From assembly GCA_940671915.1 (NCBI GenBank), contig CALNVZ010003435.1, positions 12,862,395 through 12,926,394 of the forward strand: DNA of 64,000 nt. The letters run 5' to 3'. The DNA is from Paracentrotus lividus. Taxonomy: Eukaryota > Echinodermata > Echinoidea > Camarodonta > Echinidae. Positions 25,932 to 38,510 of this stretch are shown here, in pieces. Position 1 is the stretch's first letter; the number at the start of each line of letters is the position of its first letter. The notes beneath the pieces were generated by a model that worked only from the letters and a program-made list of their open reading frames with translations, made no database searches and was not told the DNA's origin. The translations under genes and the position numbers were made by a program.

Positions 25932-27601
25932 CTGTATCAACAACTTCTTCATGCGTGTGGTAATGAGGCAATACAAATTGATGCTGTATTTCACTCTTTT
26001 AACTTGATAACCAACTTCATTTTTTATCCTTAAAAAAAAATACTGTTAGTGGTTGAAACGAAACATTATTATTCGCCATGTATTCTATGAAGGTGCATAA
26101 AATTATAGTCATATTACCGATACAGAAGCCAATGAAATATTTAACTCATTCAATAACTTTTACTATCTCGCTCCTAAAAATAACCTCATTGTATATAAAA
26201 CACGGGAAGCGCGCTGTCTTCAAATCAATAATTTCTTGAATATAAGTCCTTCAAAGAGGGATGTGTTTAAAAAATACCCATAATTTTCCATCGCTACCAG
26301 ACACATGCCATATTCATGTATCTTATTCATATTCCTATTTTTGCCATACTCTGAATGAGTACAAGAATAATATCTAGGCATCATAAATGCAAGAAAAAAA
26401 AAATCAAACGGATTATTCTATATGTTTAGCGATTCAATAGACTGATGGAAGTACAAAAATACATCTATTCAAATCGCTGGAAAAGAAATCAAGGTCCGGA
26501 TTATCATTCCAAAACAACAACATATCGAGACAACTCTTGAAATTATTACTATTGAATTGGCACTTGAACGAAAGACAATAAATCTTGTTCCCATAGCGAC
26601 ATAAGCTATATTTGGTCGTGGTCTCTCACAATTCTTTTATTTTATAAAGGGAATTAGACAAGCGATACATTTTATGCATGCTACGTGTATCTTTTTAATT
26701 GTGATTGCGGTTTTTTGCAAGAATTATTGAGAAATATTATATTTCATGAAGCAAAATAATTATCAAAACGATGAGGCTTTTAACTGTTGAATGTACAGTG
26801 TAAAATAATTTTTCTAAAATTTCATATCATCATGATTTTTCTTCTTTGATTCCTCATGAAAATACTTTATTCCATAAATTTGGCACACAGGCGAATATCA
26901 GGATACAACTTGGTTCAAAGAAATTGATGGTATCTTGAATACTACATCATTATCAATGCTTCTCAAGGGCGCATCATATTCGTTGCTTCATTTAATTTCA
27001 AACGTCAAGATACTATCTATTCATGTTGTCAAGGACTCAACATCCGAAACGCTTTAAAACCATGCAACTATATGGCACAAGTAACACAACATCACGACGT
27101 TTTTTGTTTTCGACTAATCTGTAGATCCGACAGACTGATTATTAACGCAAATCTGCGTGCATACACGGGCCGATGGAAAAAAAATCCTGGGGGTTTGTCT
27201 AGCCGAGCAAGGTAATCTTTGAAAGGTCATAGGATTTCATGTTTGTATTCATCCCGAATTACTCTCAAAATATACAGCGGAATGGAGAAGTAAATTATTG
27301 GCCTCGTCGAGCATGCACTGGAAAAACACCCAAAAAGGAAAAAAAATGTAAAGATGAATATTTGTATTTTGCTTGGAGTAGCTTGAGGCTTCACTTTTCT
27401 TTTCGGGATTAGCTGACTGGCTCTAATGGAATATTCTTCTGCATGAGGTCCCATTTTTAGGATGAAACCACGTGCTTTTTAGTTTATTTTTGTTTTTGTT
27501 TGGGTTTTAGAAGTCGTTTTTCATATCAGTCAACTTAAATCATTTGAAAGGGCATTTTGTTTTAATCGTATAGGCTTTGTTAGATCAATCACCAAAGGAA
27601 C

Positions 27602-27735
27602 CTTGGGGTGCCAGGCCCGATGAGGGGGTGAGCCGCTGAAATTTTCAGATATCAGCATGCACAGTCAATGAGTGGTTTTCAAATTGAAGAGGGGGTGCGC
27701 GTCCTCTGCGCCCCCGCCTGTATCCGAATAGCAGT
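27602..27735. repeat. Fragment of the GTGGCGG-type short repeat
   Basis: It contains GGTGCCAGGCCCGATGAGGG, GTGAGCCGCTGAAATT and CAGTCAATGAGTGGTTTTCA. These match the fuller copy at 38392-38510 (GCGCCAGGCCCGAAAAGGGG, GTGAGCCGCAGAAATT, CAGTCAATGAGTGGTTTTCA). The terminal CAGTGGCGG is not visible here. Confidence 0.6.
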
Positions 27736-28989
27736 TGAAAAAGTTGAAAAACAAAACAAAACAAAACAAAACAAAACCGAGGGCCATAATAACATTTACA
27801 TTAATGGACATACAGACAATCAGGTCTTCGAATAATTCATGACATTCCGGTTTTTAATCTGCGTACACGATTCACGCTTTAAACCAAACAAATGAAAATC
27901 AAAATAAATACCCTAGGAGCCAAGGGCCTTTAATCAGCATTTTTGCTGGGGAAGGTTTGAAGGTCCTAACTAGAGTAAAATTTTGCGCTGATTCCAAAAA
28001 TGTCCCTCTTACTGACCGTACCCATGACACTTCGGCCATTTTGGCAAATTTTTGTCCAAAAATGACCATTTTGGTCACTTGTGGTCAAGGGTATTTTATT
28101 TCTATAATTTTTGCCGATAAATAGGATTTTTAAAACCTATCTGATGTAAAAATGTGCGCTGATTCTAGAAAAAGTAGTTTTATTGACTCGGTAGGTCATT
28201 AAAGGGGTCATTTTGGTCAATTTCGGCCAAAAATTGTCATTTTTATCATTTTGGGGGCCAAAATTAGACCAAAATGACCATCAGAGTCAACCAAGTGATG
28301 GTCTTCCCACCCCCAAACCATTTAAAAAAAACTTCCTTGGGTCTAAAACAATACTCCCATACCATTTTCCTAAAATATTTGGACAGCCCTGGTCATTCAT
28401 GCCAGTTTGACCGAAAGTGACCATTTTGCCATTTTGCAGGATTTTGCTATACAGGCCTATGTATTACGTGTATTAGTGTATACACGTGTATATATTATAT
28501 ATGTAGATGTATTATCCTTTCGTTCAACTCATTTCACTAAAGAAGTCTTAAAGAGTTGGCTAGTGGTGGAGAAGTGGCAACAATTGATGCTGATTTAAAA
28601 AAATAGAGGTCTTATTCAACCTACCCATAAGGTTCTGGTCACTTATTGGTCACTTATTGGCCGAAGGTTGACCATTAGCCCAAATGAATAAAAAAATACG
28701 ATTTACAATAAATACAGTGCCTAAAACATAGTTAGACTGTTTCTCTAAGCACTTAACAGACATTTTTCTTTATCATCCTGGTCATCAGAAACAGATTTAC
28801 CCCGCACACAATATGTGCACATTCTCCACTCCCTACTTAGCATGCTGACCATGAACTATTAAAAGAAAAAAATGTTTGATATTTTGCTTTCACACAACAA
28901 AAGGCATGCACAAATATGACAAGCCTGAGAATCTGTGGGTATTTACTGTGATGTTAATCATTGTAATGTCCATTGTGGCGGTTCTTACA

Positions 28990-29280
28990 TTTTATCCGCA
29001 CTGACCATTCCTATATGCAAATGGGTCCAGTGTGGGTCAAAATGGTAACAACCGCCCAAAGTGGATACAAATAATTTACCATTTGCCCGCCATCTGACCA
29101 TTCCTATATCATGGTATATGCAAATGGTCAGTGTGGGTCAAATGGTAACAACCGCAAAGTGGATACAAATAATTACCATTTGCCCGCACTGACCATTCCT
29201 ATATATGTATATGCAAATGGTCAGTGTGTGGTCAAAATGGTAACAACCGCAAATTGGATGCAAGTAATTTACCATTTAGT
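28990..29280. repeat. Three tandem ~94-bp units in the left arm of the foldback
   Basis: CTGACCATTCCTATAT recurs at about 29001, 29094 and 29189. Each is followed by ATGCAAATGG, GTCAGTGTGGGTCAAA, GGTAACAACCGC and ACCATTTGCCCGC. The right arm has only one corresponding unit (near 31785-31890), so the triplication arose after the arms formed. Confidence 0.8.
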
Positions 29281-30885
29281 CTATTAACGCAATTCTTGAA
29301 TTTGAGTTTAATGTTTGAAGATTTTAAGCCCCGCTTAAAACTTCTTGTTTTCCCCACTCAAAATTTCTGGCCACTTTGGCCGCTTTTTGGTCAAAGTTAC
29401 GTAAGCACTAATTTTGTGTCATTTTTAACTTCTAAATAGAATAAGATTTCAATCACTAAACGTATAATTGTAGCATAAAGAATAACAATTGTGTTATCAC
29501 CATGATGTTATAAGCACATTCACAGTAAGAGTAATTCAAGCTGATCATACTAATTCAAGATGACCAATAGTGTAGTTTCCATAGCAACATGAATTCTATG
29601 TAATGATTTATGTTTCATATGACTTCAAATACACATGTCCGTGATCTTGATGACGATTTGGAATATCGCAATTGAAGAAGATGTCATGAAAATGTATTTC
29701 AACGACTTTCAATGACTTGACCATTTTAGGCAAAGCAGTTATTATGTTGCTTGACATGTGTCATGAGCGGTCCAGTGTCTTAACCAAGGCTCCAATGCCT
29801 TTCTCTCAGGAAAACATTTCAACCAGGCGAGGAGAATACATATCCTCCTGGAAACTAATTAATTAAATGGCAACTAAGAATATTATTGTAACGTTAAGGG
29901 TAAATGAGAGCCACAATATTTTGGTCAAGATCTTGAAGGATGTCTAGTGGGCCATCTCCATCTCCTGAAAGGATGGAAGAAAGTGCCTACAACTTCTTCA
30001 AGTTGTCTTTGATCGTTAATGCCTAGACGCCCCGGTGGCAAACAAGGTTTTAATTGTATGATAAATTGCCATGGACGTGGTTGACATTATTTACTAGTCA
30101 TTAGAGCCGCGAGAATCATGTTGATCATTTCACATTCTTGATTGGGAGAAACAACGTCTTCTTTGATGAGAACTGCCACAATAATTATTATGCATGCCAT
30201 TATGTGCCTGTATATACTATCTTGGGTCCTGTACATGGATACACTCATCCTGAAATAATGGAACAACTTATACGAGATGGCTTATCGTGTGTCTTAGAAG
30301 TTGTCATCGATTCGTTTGCAAGGCAGCTAGTTGACCACTCTGTAGACACCTCCATCATGGCTGCTACAGGATTCGATGACCAATATCTCTACTAAAATCG
30401 AGAGAGCAGGCTAGAACCATGATTAGTCAGTCATCTTTTGACTTGGCAGAATCCTTCACTTAAATTATAAGCAAGGGTCTTTCTAACCTTGAAGGGTATT
30501 TATCCCAGAAGGAATGAGATTTGTACCATTGCCCAAGAGGTTTAGCATGTCTTTCTTCACTTCACCAGGCATCTTTTATCTTTCTGCTAGAAAGCACAAT
30601 TCAGTGTTATTGGTCAAAGACTCTTCAAGTGAACAACTCTTGGTGTCAATATCTTGCACTTGTTCAAGTCTCCATGGAACTTCTTGTTCCTTGGACCTAC
30701 TAAGTTCATGGCTTGGATCAAGACCACTCTAAAGAGAGCTGACTGTAAATGGAATTTCTTGTTAATCCTGATTTTGGTGGAAGGATGAAATGATTGTTCG
30801 TCGAGAACAGAAACAGACACCCATGTTTTATTCCAGGACGAGTGATATCCTTGTTTAGGACCCAAATATAAAGTGGCATGCTTAA

Positions 30886-31260
30886 TTGTGGCAGTTCGTT
30901 TCAAAGAAGACATTGATTGTTTTTTCCTATCATGAATGTGAACAGATCAACATGGTTCTCACAGCTCTACTGAACTGTAAACACAGAGTCAACCATGTCC
31001 ACTCATTTCATCCCAAACTGGATTTACACCATGTTCGTCACACTAGTGTCTTTTCAGAAATGATCAAAGACAACCATGACGGAGTTATTAGACACTTTCT
31101 TCCAGGAGATGACTGGACATCCTTCAAGATCTTTGACCAAAATATCTGTAGCTCTCATTTGCCTCTTCACATTACAAGAAGACTTCATATGTTTATCACG
31201 AACGATAAGTATTCAAGAGGACATGACTTCTCCACCCTAGTTGAAATGTTTTCCCGATAG
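30886..31260 (+). CDS. Open frame in the right arm of the foldback, unrecognised
   Basis: A 124-codon frame with a Phe/His/Asp-rich C-terminal part (for example HSFHPKLDLHHVRHTS, RHFLPGDDWTSFKIFDQN). It ends in TAG at 31258-31260. The left arm carries the same DNA inverted, but there the frame is broken by insertions and stops, so at most one arm preserves it. It may be a remnant of the element's own gene. I see no DDE, zinc-finger or other transposase motif, and it could equally be a chance frame. Confidence 0.2.
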   Translation: MWQFVSKKTLIVFSYHECEQINMVLTALLNCKHRVNHVHSFHPKLDLHHVRHTSVFSEMIKDNHDGVIRHFLPGDDWTSFKIFDQNICSSHLPLHITRRLHMFITNDKYSRGHDFSTLVEMFSR

Positions 31261-33938
31261 AAAGGCAATGAGGACATTGGTCATGTTGGTTTATAATACT
31301 GGACTCGCTCAGGACACATATCTAGCAACATGAAAACCGCCTTTGTTATAATGGTTTAATGTCATAGATGACATTCTTTTTAATTATTATATTCCTTGGG
31401 GATATTTCAAATCGTCAACAGATCATGCAGATTACAATTATATAGTTATATGAAATATTATTATATCACTATCTAGATTTCATGTTGCTATGGAAATCAT
31501 ATAATTACTGGTCAGCTTAGGTCTTTCTGTATTTTGCTTACACGATCATGCCGCGTTTACAATTTTTATTCTTTGCATACAATTTTACAATACAGACTGA
31601 GTGATTGAAATTGTATTAAAATAAAATTAAAAAATGACATTAAATTATTGCTTAACTTTTGACCCAAAAGTGGCCAAAATGACCAGACTTAATGTGTGCG
31701 ACAAATAATCAGTTTTAACGCGGATTGACATTAACAAACATTGAAATCAATACAATTAGTGCATTGTAGACTAATAATGGATTACTGTATACACTTTGGC
31801 GGTTGTTGCAATTTTACCCACATTGACCATTTGCATATAGAAATGGTCAGTGCGGGTCAAAGTGGTAAGAACCGCCACAGTGGACATTACAACGATTAAA
31901 TAACAGGAAATACCACAGATTTTCAGGCTAGTCATATTTGTGCATGCCTCTTGTTGTTAAAGCAAATATCAAACATTTTTTTTGGTTTCTTTTTATAGTT
32001 CATGGTCAGCATGCTAAGTAGGGAGTGGAGAATGTGCACATATTGTGTGCGGGGTAAATCTGTTTCTGATGACCGAGATGATAAAAAAAATGTCTGTTAA
32101 GTGCTTAGAGACACAGTCTAGCTATGTTTTAGGCACTTATTTATTGTAAATCGTATTTTTATTTCATTTGGGCTAATGGTCAACCTTCGGCCAATAAGTG
32201 ACCAATAAGTGACCAGAACCTTATGGGTAGGTTGAATAAGACCTCTATTTTTTAAATCAGCATCAATTGTTGCCACTTCTCCACCACTAGCCAACTCTTT
32301 AGTGAAATGAGTTGAACGAAAGGATAATACATCTACATATATACACGTGTATACACTAATACATGTAATACATTGGCCTGTATAGCAAAATCCTGCAAAA
32401 TGGCAAAATGGTCACTTTCGGTCAAACTGGCCTAAATGACCAGGGCTGTCCAAATATTTTAGGAAAATGGTATGGGAGTATTGTTTTAGACCCAAGGAAG
32501 TTTTTTAAATGGTTTGGGGTGGGGGAAAACCATCACTTGGTTGACTCTGATGGTCATTTTGGTCTAATTTTGGCCCCAAAATGATAAAAATGACAATTTT
32601 TGGCCGAAATTGACCAAAATGACCCTTTAATGACCCACCGAGTCAATAAAACCACTTTTTCTAGAATCAGCGCACATTTTTACATCAGATAGGTTTAAAA
32701 ATCCCATTTATCGGCAAAAATTATAGAAATAAAATACCCTTGACCACAAGTGACCAAAATGGTCATTTTGGGACAAAAATTGGCCAAAATGGCCGAGGGT
32801 GTCATGGGTACGGTCAGTAAGAGGGACATTTTTGGAATCAGCGCAGAATTTTACACTAGATAGGACCTTCAAACCTTCCCCAGCAAAAATGCTGATTAAC
32901 GGCCCTTGGCTCCTAGGGTAAAACCAAGGGATGTTTCACCAAATAGTTCATAAAGACAACTTTACGAACGACTGGAACGTTTTAGGGTGCTATACCCATC
33001 ACATTGTCGCACAAGAACTGACCACCCGTCGTTTGAAAAGTCATTCGTAGCCTTACGAACGCCTTGGTGAAACGATCCGTAGACTAGTTCACATCTACTT
33101 TAGATCGAATCTCAGTGTCGTCCTACTATAACCCTTAATTTTCTCAGTCATTCACAAACACTAAACAAGAATGACAGAGTAATCCCTCACACTTTTGAGT
33201 TTGTATAACAAGGCATCATTCATCCCCTCTCCAACATCCATTAACTTCCAAACTCAAGGGTCATCCCCATCCCCAAACACTCACATTCCGCCTCATGTTC
33301 CTTGCAAGGTAGAGAGTTTGTCAATTGTTTAAAGTAAACGAAAACCGAATGTCATCTCTCCGCTTCCATTCTATAAAGTTCTCTCAGTCTATGGAACTCT
33401 GTTTGACGGCGCGGTGCTGCTTGAAGCCATATATTTGGCGACATCCAATTTTCTTCTTCCAATTATGCGAGAATACTGGGTATTCGCCTCCTGTATTGGT
33501 CAATCAATATGTGTATTTGGTTGTTCATTGATCAATAGATCCACCGAGTACTGACTGTCAAAAGGAATACACGTGCCAGACGAACTGGCCTCCTGTGTTA
33601 ATGCTATATGAGATGGATAAGTCAATCATTAGCAGGTTGACCTTAAATCTGTCTTGCGATCAGAAGACGAAACGTCCTTATTTCGGGCGTTAACAAGGCC
33701 AATAATGCATCGTGGTGACCTTATTTGGCGAACGTAATTGCATTAATTAGCTCAGTTTTCTCGATGATGGGGATTAGTGGTAGCAGTATACACAAACATT
33801 GGAAATTAGCCTACCATCAACAGTTGATGCCACTTCTCGGCGCAACTTGCTAAGGTCCACTTTAACTTTTGTAATAACAGTCATGTTGGCAATAATTGGG
33901 TAAAGGAAGGTAATACTTTAGGAAAAAGACACGTCTCA

Positions 33939-34089
33939 GTGGCGGATCCAGGCGGGGCGCAGGGGACGCGCGCCCCCTATAATTTGAAAACCGCTCGTTG
34001 ACTGTACATGTTAAAATCGGAAAATTTCTGCGGCGCCCCCCTTTCGGGGCTGGCGCCCCCACCCATCCTGAAATCCTGGATCCGCCACT
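33939..34089. mobile_element. GTGGCGGATCCAGG foldback (MITE-like), 150 bp
   Basis: AGTGGCGGATCCAGG at the left is the inverse of CCTGGATCCGCCACT at the right. Inside are inverted GCGCCCCC and GGGGCGC blocks plus the TTTGAAAACC...TTGACTGTAC core seen, in related form, at 27602-27735 and 38392-38510. The size and structure fit a miniature inverted-repeat element. It has no coding capacity. Confidence 0.8.
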
Positions 34090-35125
34090 TAATGCCATAG
34101 CATTGTGGGGATAAACAGCCATGCAATTGCTCCCGAAAAGCAGTGGAGAGATTTAAAAAGAAGAAGAAGAAAAGAAAAAAAACCCCAACACAATAGAAAC
34201 TTTTTTTTTTGTATTAAATGCCAAAAGTAGCTAAAAGATCGCACCTTTTGTTTTTGTATCACGCCAAAAAACTGTTATGAAACGATTTTTTTTTTCATGA
34301 CTCTCAATGTTCAAATCATCCCATCACTTTGTCAGATTTCATGGAAGATTGAGACCCAAATCCAATTTCGTTATTAAAAGCGGCAGGCAAAGAAAGTGAT
34401 ATTTGCACGCTTATTGTCATTTTTAAAGGTCTCTAAATCACAGCCACTGACACCCAATCCTGAATGCACATTCGATTCGGAGAGCAAACATTAGAATACG
34501 TATATTCGGTCACGTACTGACTTTGCTGTGTGGGCGTTGCAAGAAGGGGGTTCTCTGTGCGGAGGGGGAGATCCACACCTTTAATACTTTAGGCTTATTA
34601 CAGTTATCTTGAATAATTATAAACAATGTGCGTGAGGTTCTTGAATATTTCACATGTTGATCATTTTTCTCATTCGAAGGAAGCAAAAGTGAAATTTAAT
34701 GAAAATTCTTCAAACGCTTATGCTACTTTTTAAAACCGACTTGGCACATTTAAAAAGCTCATTGCTTAAATAAAGCAACTGAACGAACTTAATGTAAGTT
34801 TGAATGGAGTTTGGCCCAAACGATCACAACTGCGGTGAAATTGAATGATCTTAAAATAGATTTGAATGATATATGTATGAAAGTGACCGGGAAAACCTAT
34901 ATTAATATCCAACATCGGCTTTAGAATGGCTTCAAAATCTGTGGCACTCTTTATTTCAAGAATTAGCAGCTGTCAGGGTTGTCAGCTGGGTAAAGTGTGA
35001 TAAATGTGAAATAATGTATATTAGAAATTATGTTTGAGAGGTGGTCGGGGTAGAAAGTCCGTATAACGTGTGAGCAAAAGTCTATAGCTACGGGACCACA
35101 TCAGATTTTCAGTAAATGGCTTCTT

Positions 35126-35437
35126 TATGCCTCCGCCACGGAAGGTAGTGCCGGAGGCATCATGTTTTCGGGTTGTCCGTCCGTCCGTACGTCCGTCTGT
35201 ACATCCGTCCATACGTCCAGTTTGCTCGTTATCGCGATATCTCATGAACGGCTTGAGATATGAACTTCAAACTGAGGGACAGTATTTATCAGCATAGGAA
35301 GACGATCTGATTAGATTTTGGAGTATGTGGGGCAAAGGTCAAGGGTCTCAGAGGTCAAAATGTGAAATTCCATGTAGAGAGTTGTGCCATATGCCAATGT
35401 GCCATATATTTCTGATCTGGCAATGGCGGAGGCATAT
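35126..35437. repeat. Dispersed repeat with ATGCCTCCGCCA termini and GTCC tandem
   Basis: Left TATGCCTCCGCCA and right TGGCGGAGGCATA are inverted. Inside are GGTAGTGCCGGAGGCATCAT, an imperfect (GTCC)n run (35177-35220), 'ATCTCATGAACGGCTTGAGATATGAACTTC', and 'GGTCAAGGGTCTCAGAGGTCAAA'. I recognise this arrangement as a common short repeat of marine invertebrate genomes. The superfamily is not known to me. Confidence 0.7.
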
Positions 35438-36081
35438 ATTTCGACCGCGCGCTGTCGAGGATTCATCTGATTACTACAAGATTTGACCTGTGCCCGAAAA
35501 TTTTCTGGCTTATTTGAAAATCAGTCGATTACCACCGCACATCAAAAACAAATTTGTACAGTGATGCTTCTGCACACGCGCGTTAACATGAATACGTGAT
35601 TTTATCTCCAGGTATATTAGCTCAATGCGTTTTGAATAGATGTTTATTCTGTATAAACTTACATTCCCAAAGTAATAAATACAGACGAGAAAGGACTTAT
35701 GAAATCACGAGCTTGATCTATTTAGGCGAGGACATAGCAGCATCGCCATGGCAACGAAGGTAAAGATATACCTTCACAATTATTAAGAAAAACAGATTGA
35801 GAATATTGGAGAAAAACTGTAATCATCTTTCTTTTAACCCTCAGGAGGAGCTGACATTGTAGATGTTTTATCGAGGGAAGATTGGAATAGGATTTCAGAT
35901 TTATCATGTTTACTGGAAAGAAAATCTAGTTTAGAAAATAGCTTGTTCGGAAGTTTTAGAGAAGAAGAGAACACTCAAGATCCCATGGGAAATGAAAATA
36001 AGTTTTATGAATACAATACAAGATGGTTTGTAAAAGATAACGATCGACATAATCAGTTGCATCATGTTCTCACTTCTTGCG

Positions 36082-36085
36082 AAAA

Positions 36086-36168
<83 letters not shown>

Positions 36169-36170
36169 AT
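36082..36170. repeat. (AAAT)n microsatellite
   Basis: About 22 uninterrupted ATAA units. The Ile-Tyr-Leu-Phe repeat frame on the - strand is an artefact. Confidence 0.95.
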
Positions 36171-36474
36171 ACAAAATACTAAATCATTTTCTGCTAACAA
36201 CTTTGGATTTATTGGTTATCGCCAAATTTGAAACTTTAAGATTTAGGAGAGATTGCAATCATGAAATCTGAGAATGAAAAATGACGTTTTGATTGTGGCA
36301 GTTATTGAACAATAATTACTCGATATTGGAAGGGGGATCTTATTTTGGTATCAATTTGATTTTTTAGAAAGTGAATATTACATGTTGATAACATTGATTT
36401 CATATATGATTTCTCTTCAAAATCAAAATGAAATATTATCAAGTTCAAAGAGAAGGAGAGAAAGATAGATAGAA

Positions 36475-36484
<10 letters not shown>

Positions 36485-36530
<46 letters not shown>
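36485..36530. repeat. (GA)n microsatellite
   Basis: A pure AG run within a longer purine-rich region (36450-36710). Confidence 0.95.
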
Positions 36531-36534
<4 letters not shown>

Positions 36535-37140
36535 GTGACACAGAAATAAAGATAGAGCGAAAGATTAGAAGAGGAAACAGATAAATAAAGAAACATACGA
36601 AAATAGATACATACGAGGGGAAGAGAGAGAGAGTGAAGGAGTGAATGGAATAAGAAAAACAGAGGGAGGGAATAGAGAGGGAAAGAAGGAAGTAAAGAAG
36701 AGAAAGGAGAAATACAAAACAAACAACATGTAAAGAAATAACATTAGTAGTCTCGGACAATATACGTGGTAACTTTGAAGCAAGGCAAAGGAAACCAAGG
36801 ATAAATCAACCCAATTATGTGTAAAACCTGCAGGTGCTGACATTAATGAATGGGAATAATGTTGCAAAACTGGGCATGTGGGAAATCAATCACCATCATT
36901 GATTTTTGAAAACAAACAGAGAGAGAGTGAGAGTGACAGAAATAAAAAATGAGAAAACATGTAAACAAATTTAAAGATCATGAAAGGAAATGTTTGTGAT
37001 AACACCGTTTTAGAGAAACAAAAATCCTTCACGGTCTTCGTACCATGCGTACTGTACAATAAATTTTTGAAAACCATAATTGAAGAAGAGAGAGAGGGAG
37101 AGAAAAAAAGTGAGATGGAGTGAGTGTGTGCGCGTGCGTA

Positions 37141-37148
37141 TGTGTGTG

Positions 37149-37185
<37 letters not shown>
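37141..37185. repeat. (GT)n microsatellite
   Basis: A TG dinucleotide run with one GGGG interruption, followed by an AG-rich stretch. Confidence 0.95.
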
Positions 37186-37190
<5 letters not shown>

Positions 37191-37821
37191 GAGAGAGAGT
37201 GAGGAGGAAAAAGGTCACGAAAATAGAAGACCATGGAAGGAAATGCCAAAAGAACACTCGAAGTATCGCCGTTTTTAAGGAGAGAGAGAGAAAAAAAAAC
37301 AACTTTATGTGGCACTTCACAATAGACGTGATAGATTTTTAGAAGGAAGAGGGTAAGAGTGTATGTATGTGGGCAGACATCTGTAAACATTCAACATGGG
37401 ACCCCTTCCGAAAAGCAATAATTGGCCTAGTTTTACTCGGGGAAATGGGACCTCTTGAAAAAAAAATGGCTATAGCTGACGATGGGCATATACACTACGA
37501 GGGTAAGCTTGCCAGTTATAGGCCTACACGTACGAAATAAATTACGATGTGTTTCGACATAATTATTTTGCAGCTGTTATCCAGTTTTGAATTTTTTGTT
37601 TAAATATACTTTCTAAGAAATGACAGTGTTAAATATTTCGTATTACATAACTGTAAACCATAAAAAATAATTATTTTGTATTTGTTCTATTTTAGAAAAT
37701 TGAGGGAATGTTCAACCGAAGGCCATATATCGTCATAACCGACATATGATCTTGTTTTTATACTGATTAATTTTCTGTATATCATTATGAAATGGATTTA
37801 AAGGCATATTTTGGATATGTT

Positions 37822-37948
37822 CACTGCAAAAACGTTGGTGTTAAATTGGTGTTTATCAGCACCACTGGTGTTAATATAGGACAACAACACAATGAGAATC
37901 GACCTATATCAACACCAGTGGTGATATCTAACACCAACGTTTTGCAGT
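37822..37948. mobile_element. Small foldback element (MITE-like)
   Basis: Left CACTGCAAAAACGTTGGTGT and right ACACCAACGTTTTGCAGT are inverses. A second inner pair, CACCACTGGTGTTAATATAG and its inverse ATATCAACACCAGTGGTG, extends the hairpin. Total about 127 bp. No clear target-site duplication was found. Confidence 0.75.
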
Positions 37949-38391
37949 ATTCTGAAATTTGTTCAGGTGCTCATTTTCTGCTTGTATAGTCCAGTCCGGT
38001 GTGTTCGTTCTGCCCAAACCCAACATTAGGAAGGATGTAAATGTGATGGATTATTTCCAAGCTTTGTACCAAATTGCATTGAATTTCCTGAGAATTACGC
38101 GGTAATTGCCCAATACCTGAGCGGTTATCATTGGTACTGTCGAATTGTTTATTGTATCACCTCAATAGCTGATCTGTAACAATCGCGACTTTTCGTTTTC
38201 TATATCTCGAGCTCATTGCTTGTTTATTTCGTGTTCTTGGCTAGCTTTTTCTCTTTCTTCTTTTCTTGAATAAAAAAAAAAAAAAATTATCAGTTATAAG
38301 TAAATGATCAGAATCCTAAATGTTTGTTTGAAGCAGTCAGCCGTGCATTTTGATTTTTACTACAACCTTTACCTTATACTGCAGTGGCGGA

Positions 38392-38510
38392 GCTATATGA
38401 AAATAGAGGGGCGCCAGGCCCGAAAAGGGGTGAGCCGCAGAAATTGTCCAATTATGTACAGTCAATGAGTGGTTTTCAAATAGAGGGGCGCCCGGACACG
38501 CCACTCTTAA
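38392..38510. repeat. GTGGCGG-type short repeat, diverged copy
   Basis: Begins GCAGTGGCGGAGC and ends near CACGCCACTC. It includes GGGGCGCCAGGCCCG and CAGTCAATGAGTGGTTTTCA, shared with 27602-27735 and, more distantly, with 33939-34089. Confidence 0.65.

Larger units (their letters stand above)
27911..32918. mobile_element. 5-kb foldback (long terminal inverted repeat) DNA transposon
   Basis: The left end CCCTAGGAGCCAAGGGCC (27911) and the right end GGCCCTTGGCTCCTAGGG (to 32918) are exact inverses, and each is flanked by TA. Inverse homology continues inward for more than 2 kb: blocks at 28405-28460, 28790-28930, 29585-29660, 29755-29840, 29905-30000 and 30140-30260 have reverse complements at 32360-32430, 31910-32060, 31440-31510, 31240-31340, 31090-31190 and 30830-30920. 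Arms are about 27911-30265 and 30825-32918, with scattered substitutions and indels. The centre, about 560 bp, is single copy. Subterminal sequence is dense in TGGTCATTTTGG-like words. The TA flanks suit a TA-targeting superfamily, but no transposase is recognisable. Confidence 0.85.

Noticed and set aside
28990..29280. Spaced repeats as a CRISPR array
   Set aside because: Only three units, the whole 94 bp is repeated without unique spacers, and the genome is eukaryotic.
36302..37390. Several overlapping - strand open frames over 100 codons
   Set aside because: They cross GA, GT and purine-rich tracts, and the residues are Ser/Leu/Phe/His low complexity.
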